A stretch of 5,781 nt of DNA from Chlorobium sp. (GTDB lineage: Bacteria > Bacteroidota > Chlorobiia > Chlorobiales > Chlorobiaceae). The position numbers and the translations under genes were made by a program. The notes below the pieces were generated by a model, which was given only the letters and a program-made list of their open reading frames with translations, was not told the DNA's origin and did no database searches. Numbering within the stretch: the first letter of the stretch is position 1; each line of letters begins with the position of its first letter. The DNA is taken from positions 1 to 5,781 of the forward strand of contig JAPHUN010000256.1 in NCBI GenBank assembly GCA_026193435.1, read 5' to 3'. This document shows, piece after piece, positions 5,771 to 5,781 of this stretch.

Positions 5771-5781
5771 ATTCTCCTGCT

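Overview
The window carries an ordinary bacterial chromosomal segment with five well-supported complete genes, one hypothetical gene at the right edge, and two noncoding or weakly coding stretches (about 1-287 and 3694-4115). The base composition is balanced and the genes are tightly packed with overlapping stops and starts. The protein sequences and the thiamine gene layout feel most like a green sulfur bacterium (Chlorobi; Chlorobium, Pelodictyon or Prosthecochloris type). That is an impression from remembered family members, not a database result.

Positions 1-287: the left edge holds faint minus-strand coding signals (an ATG with a good Shine-Dalgarno at 23, and a possible 35-codon frame overlapping it). 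It also holds a plus-strand promoter-like pair (TTGCCA, 16 bp, TATAGT) and a 29-codon plus-strand frame whose stop overlaps the first thiamine gene in an ATGA. No TPP riboswitch is visible.

Positions 288-2352: a three-gene, plus-strand thiamine operon. The first gene is a divergent TenI/ThiE-like protein, the second a more canonical ThiE (thiamine-phosphate synthase), and the third ThiD (HMP/HMP-P kinase). The genes overlap by 4 and 13 nt, so they are almost certainly co-transcribed and probably translationally coupled. Together they phosphorylate the pyrimidine HMP to HMP-PP, join it to the thiazole phosphate to give thiamine phosphate, and possibly tautomerise the thiazole precursor.

Positions 2356-3693: UDP-glucose 6-dehydrogenase on the minus strand, convergent with thiD with only 3 nt between the stop codons. 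It supplies UDP-glucuronate for surface polysaccharide. Positions 3694-4115: a 422-nt divergent intergenic region with an operator-like palindrome near the dehydrogenase start and a structured, dyad-rich segment that looks like a degenerate dispersed repeat. The symporter leader lies at its right end.

Positions 4116-5441: a DAACS-family (GltP/GltPh-type) sodium- or proton-coupled dicarboxylate/glutamate symporter starting at TTG. Its stop overlaps by 4 nt the stop of a convergent, unrecognised 110-residue gene that reaches the right edge.

I found no transposase, CRISPR array, tRNA or rRNA, and no convincing new multi-gene system. The points most worth a second look are the exchanged Pro/His signature between the two ThiE/TenI paralogues, the tiny coupled frame upstream of them, and the structured intergenic element.
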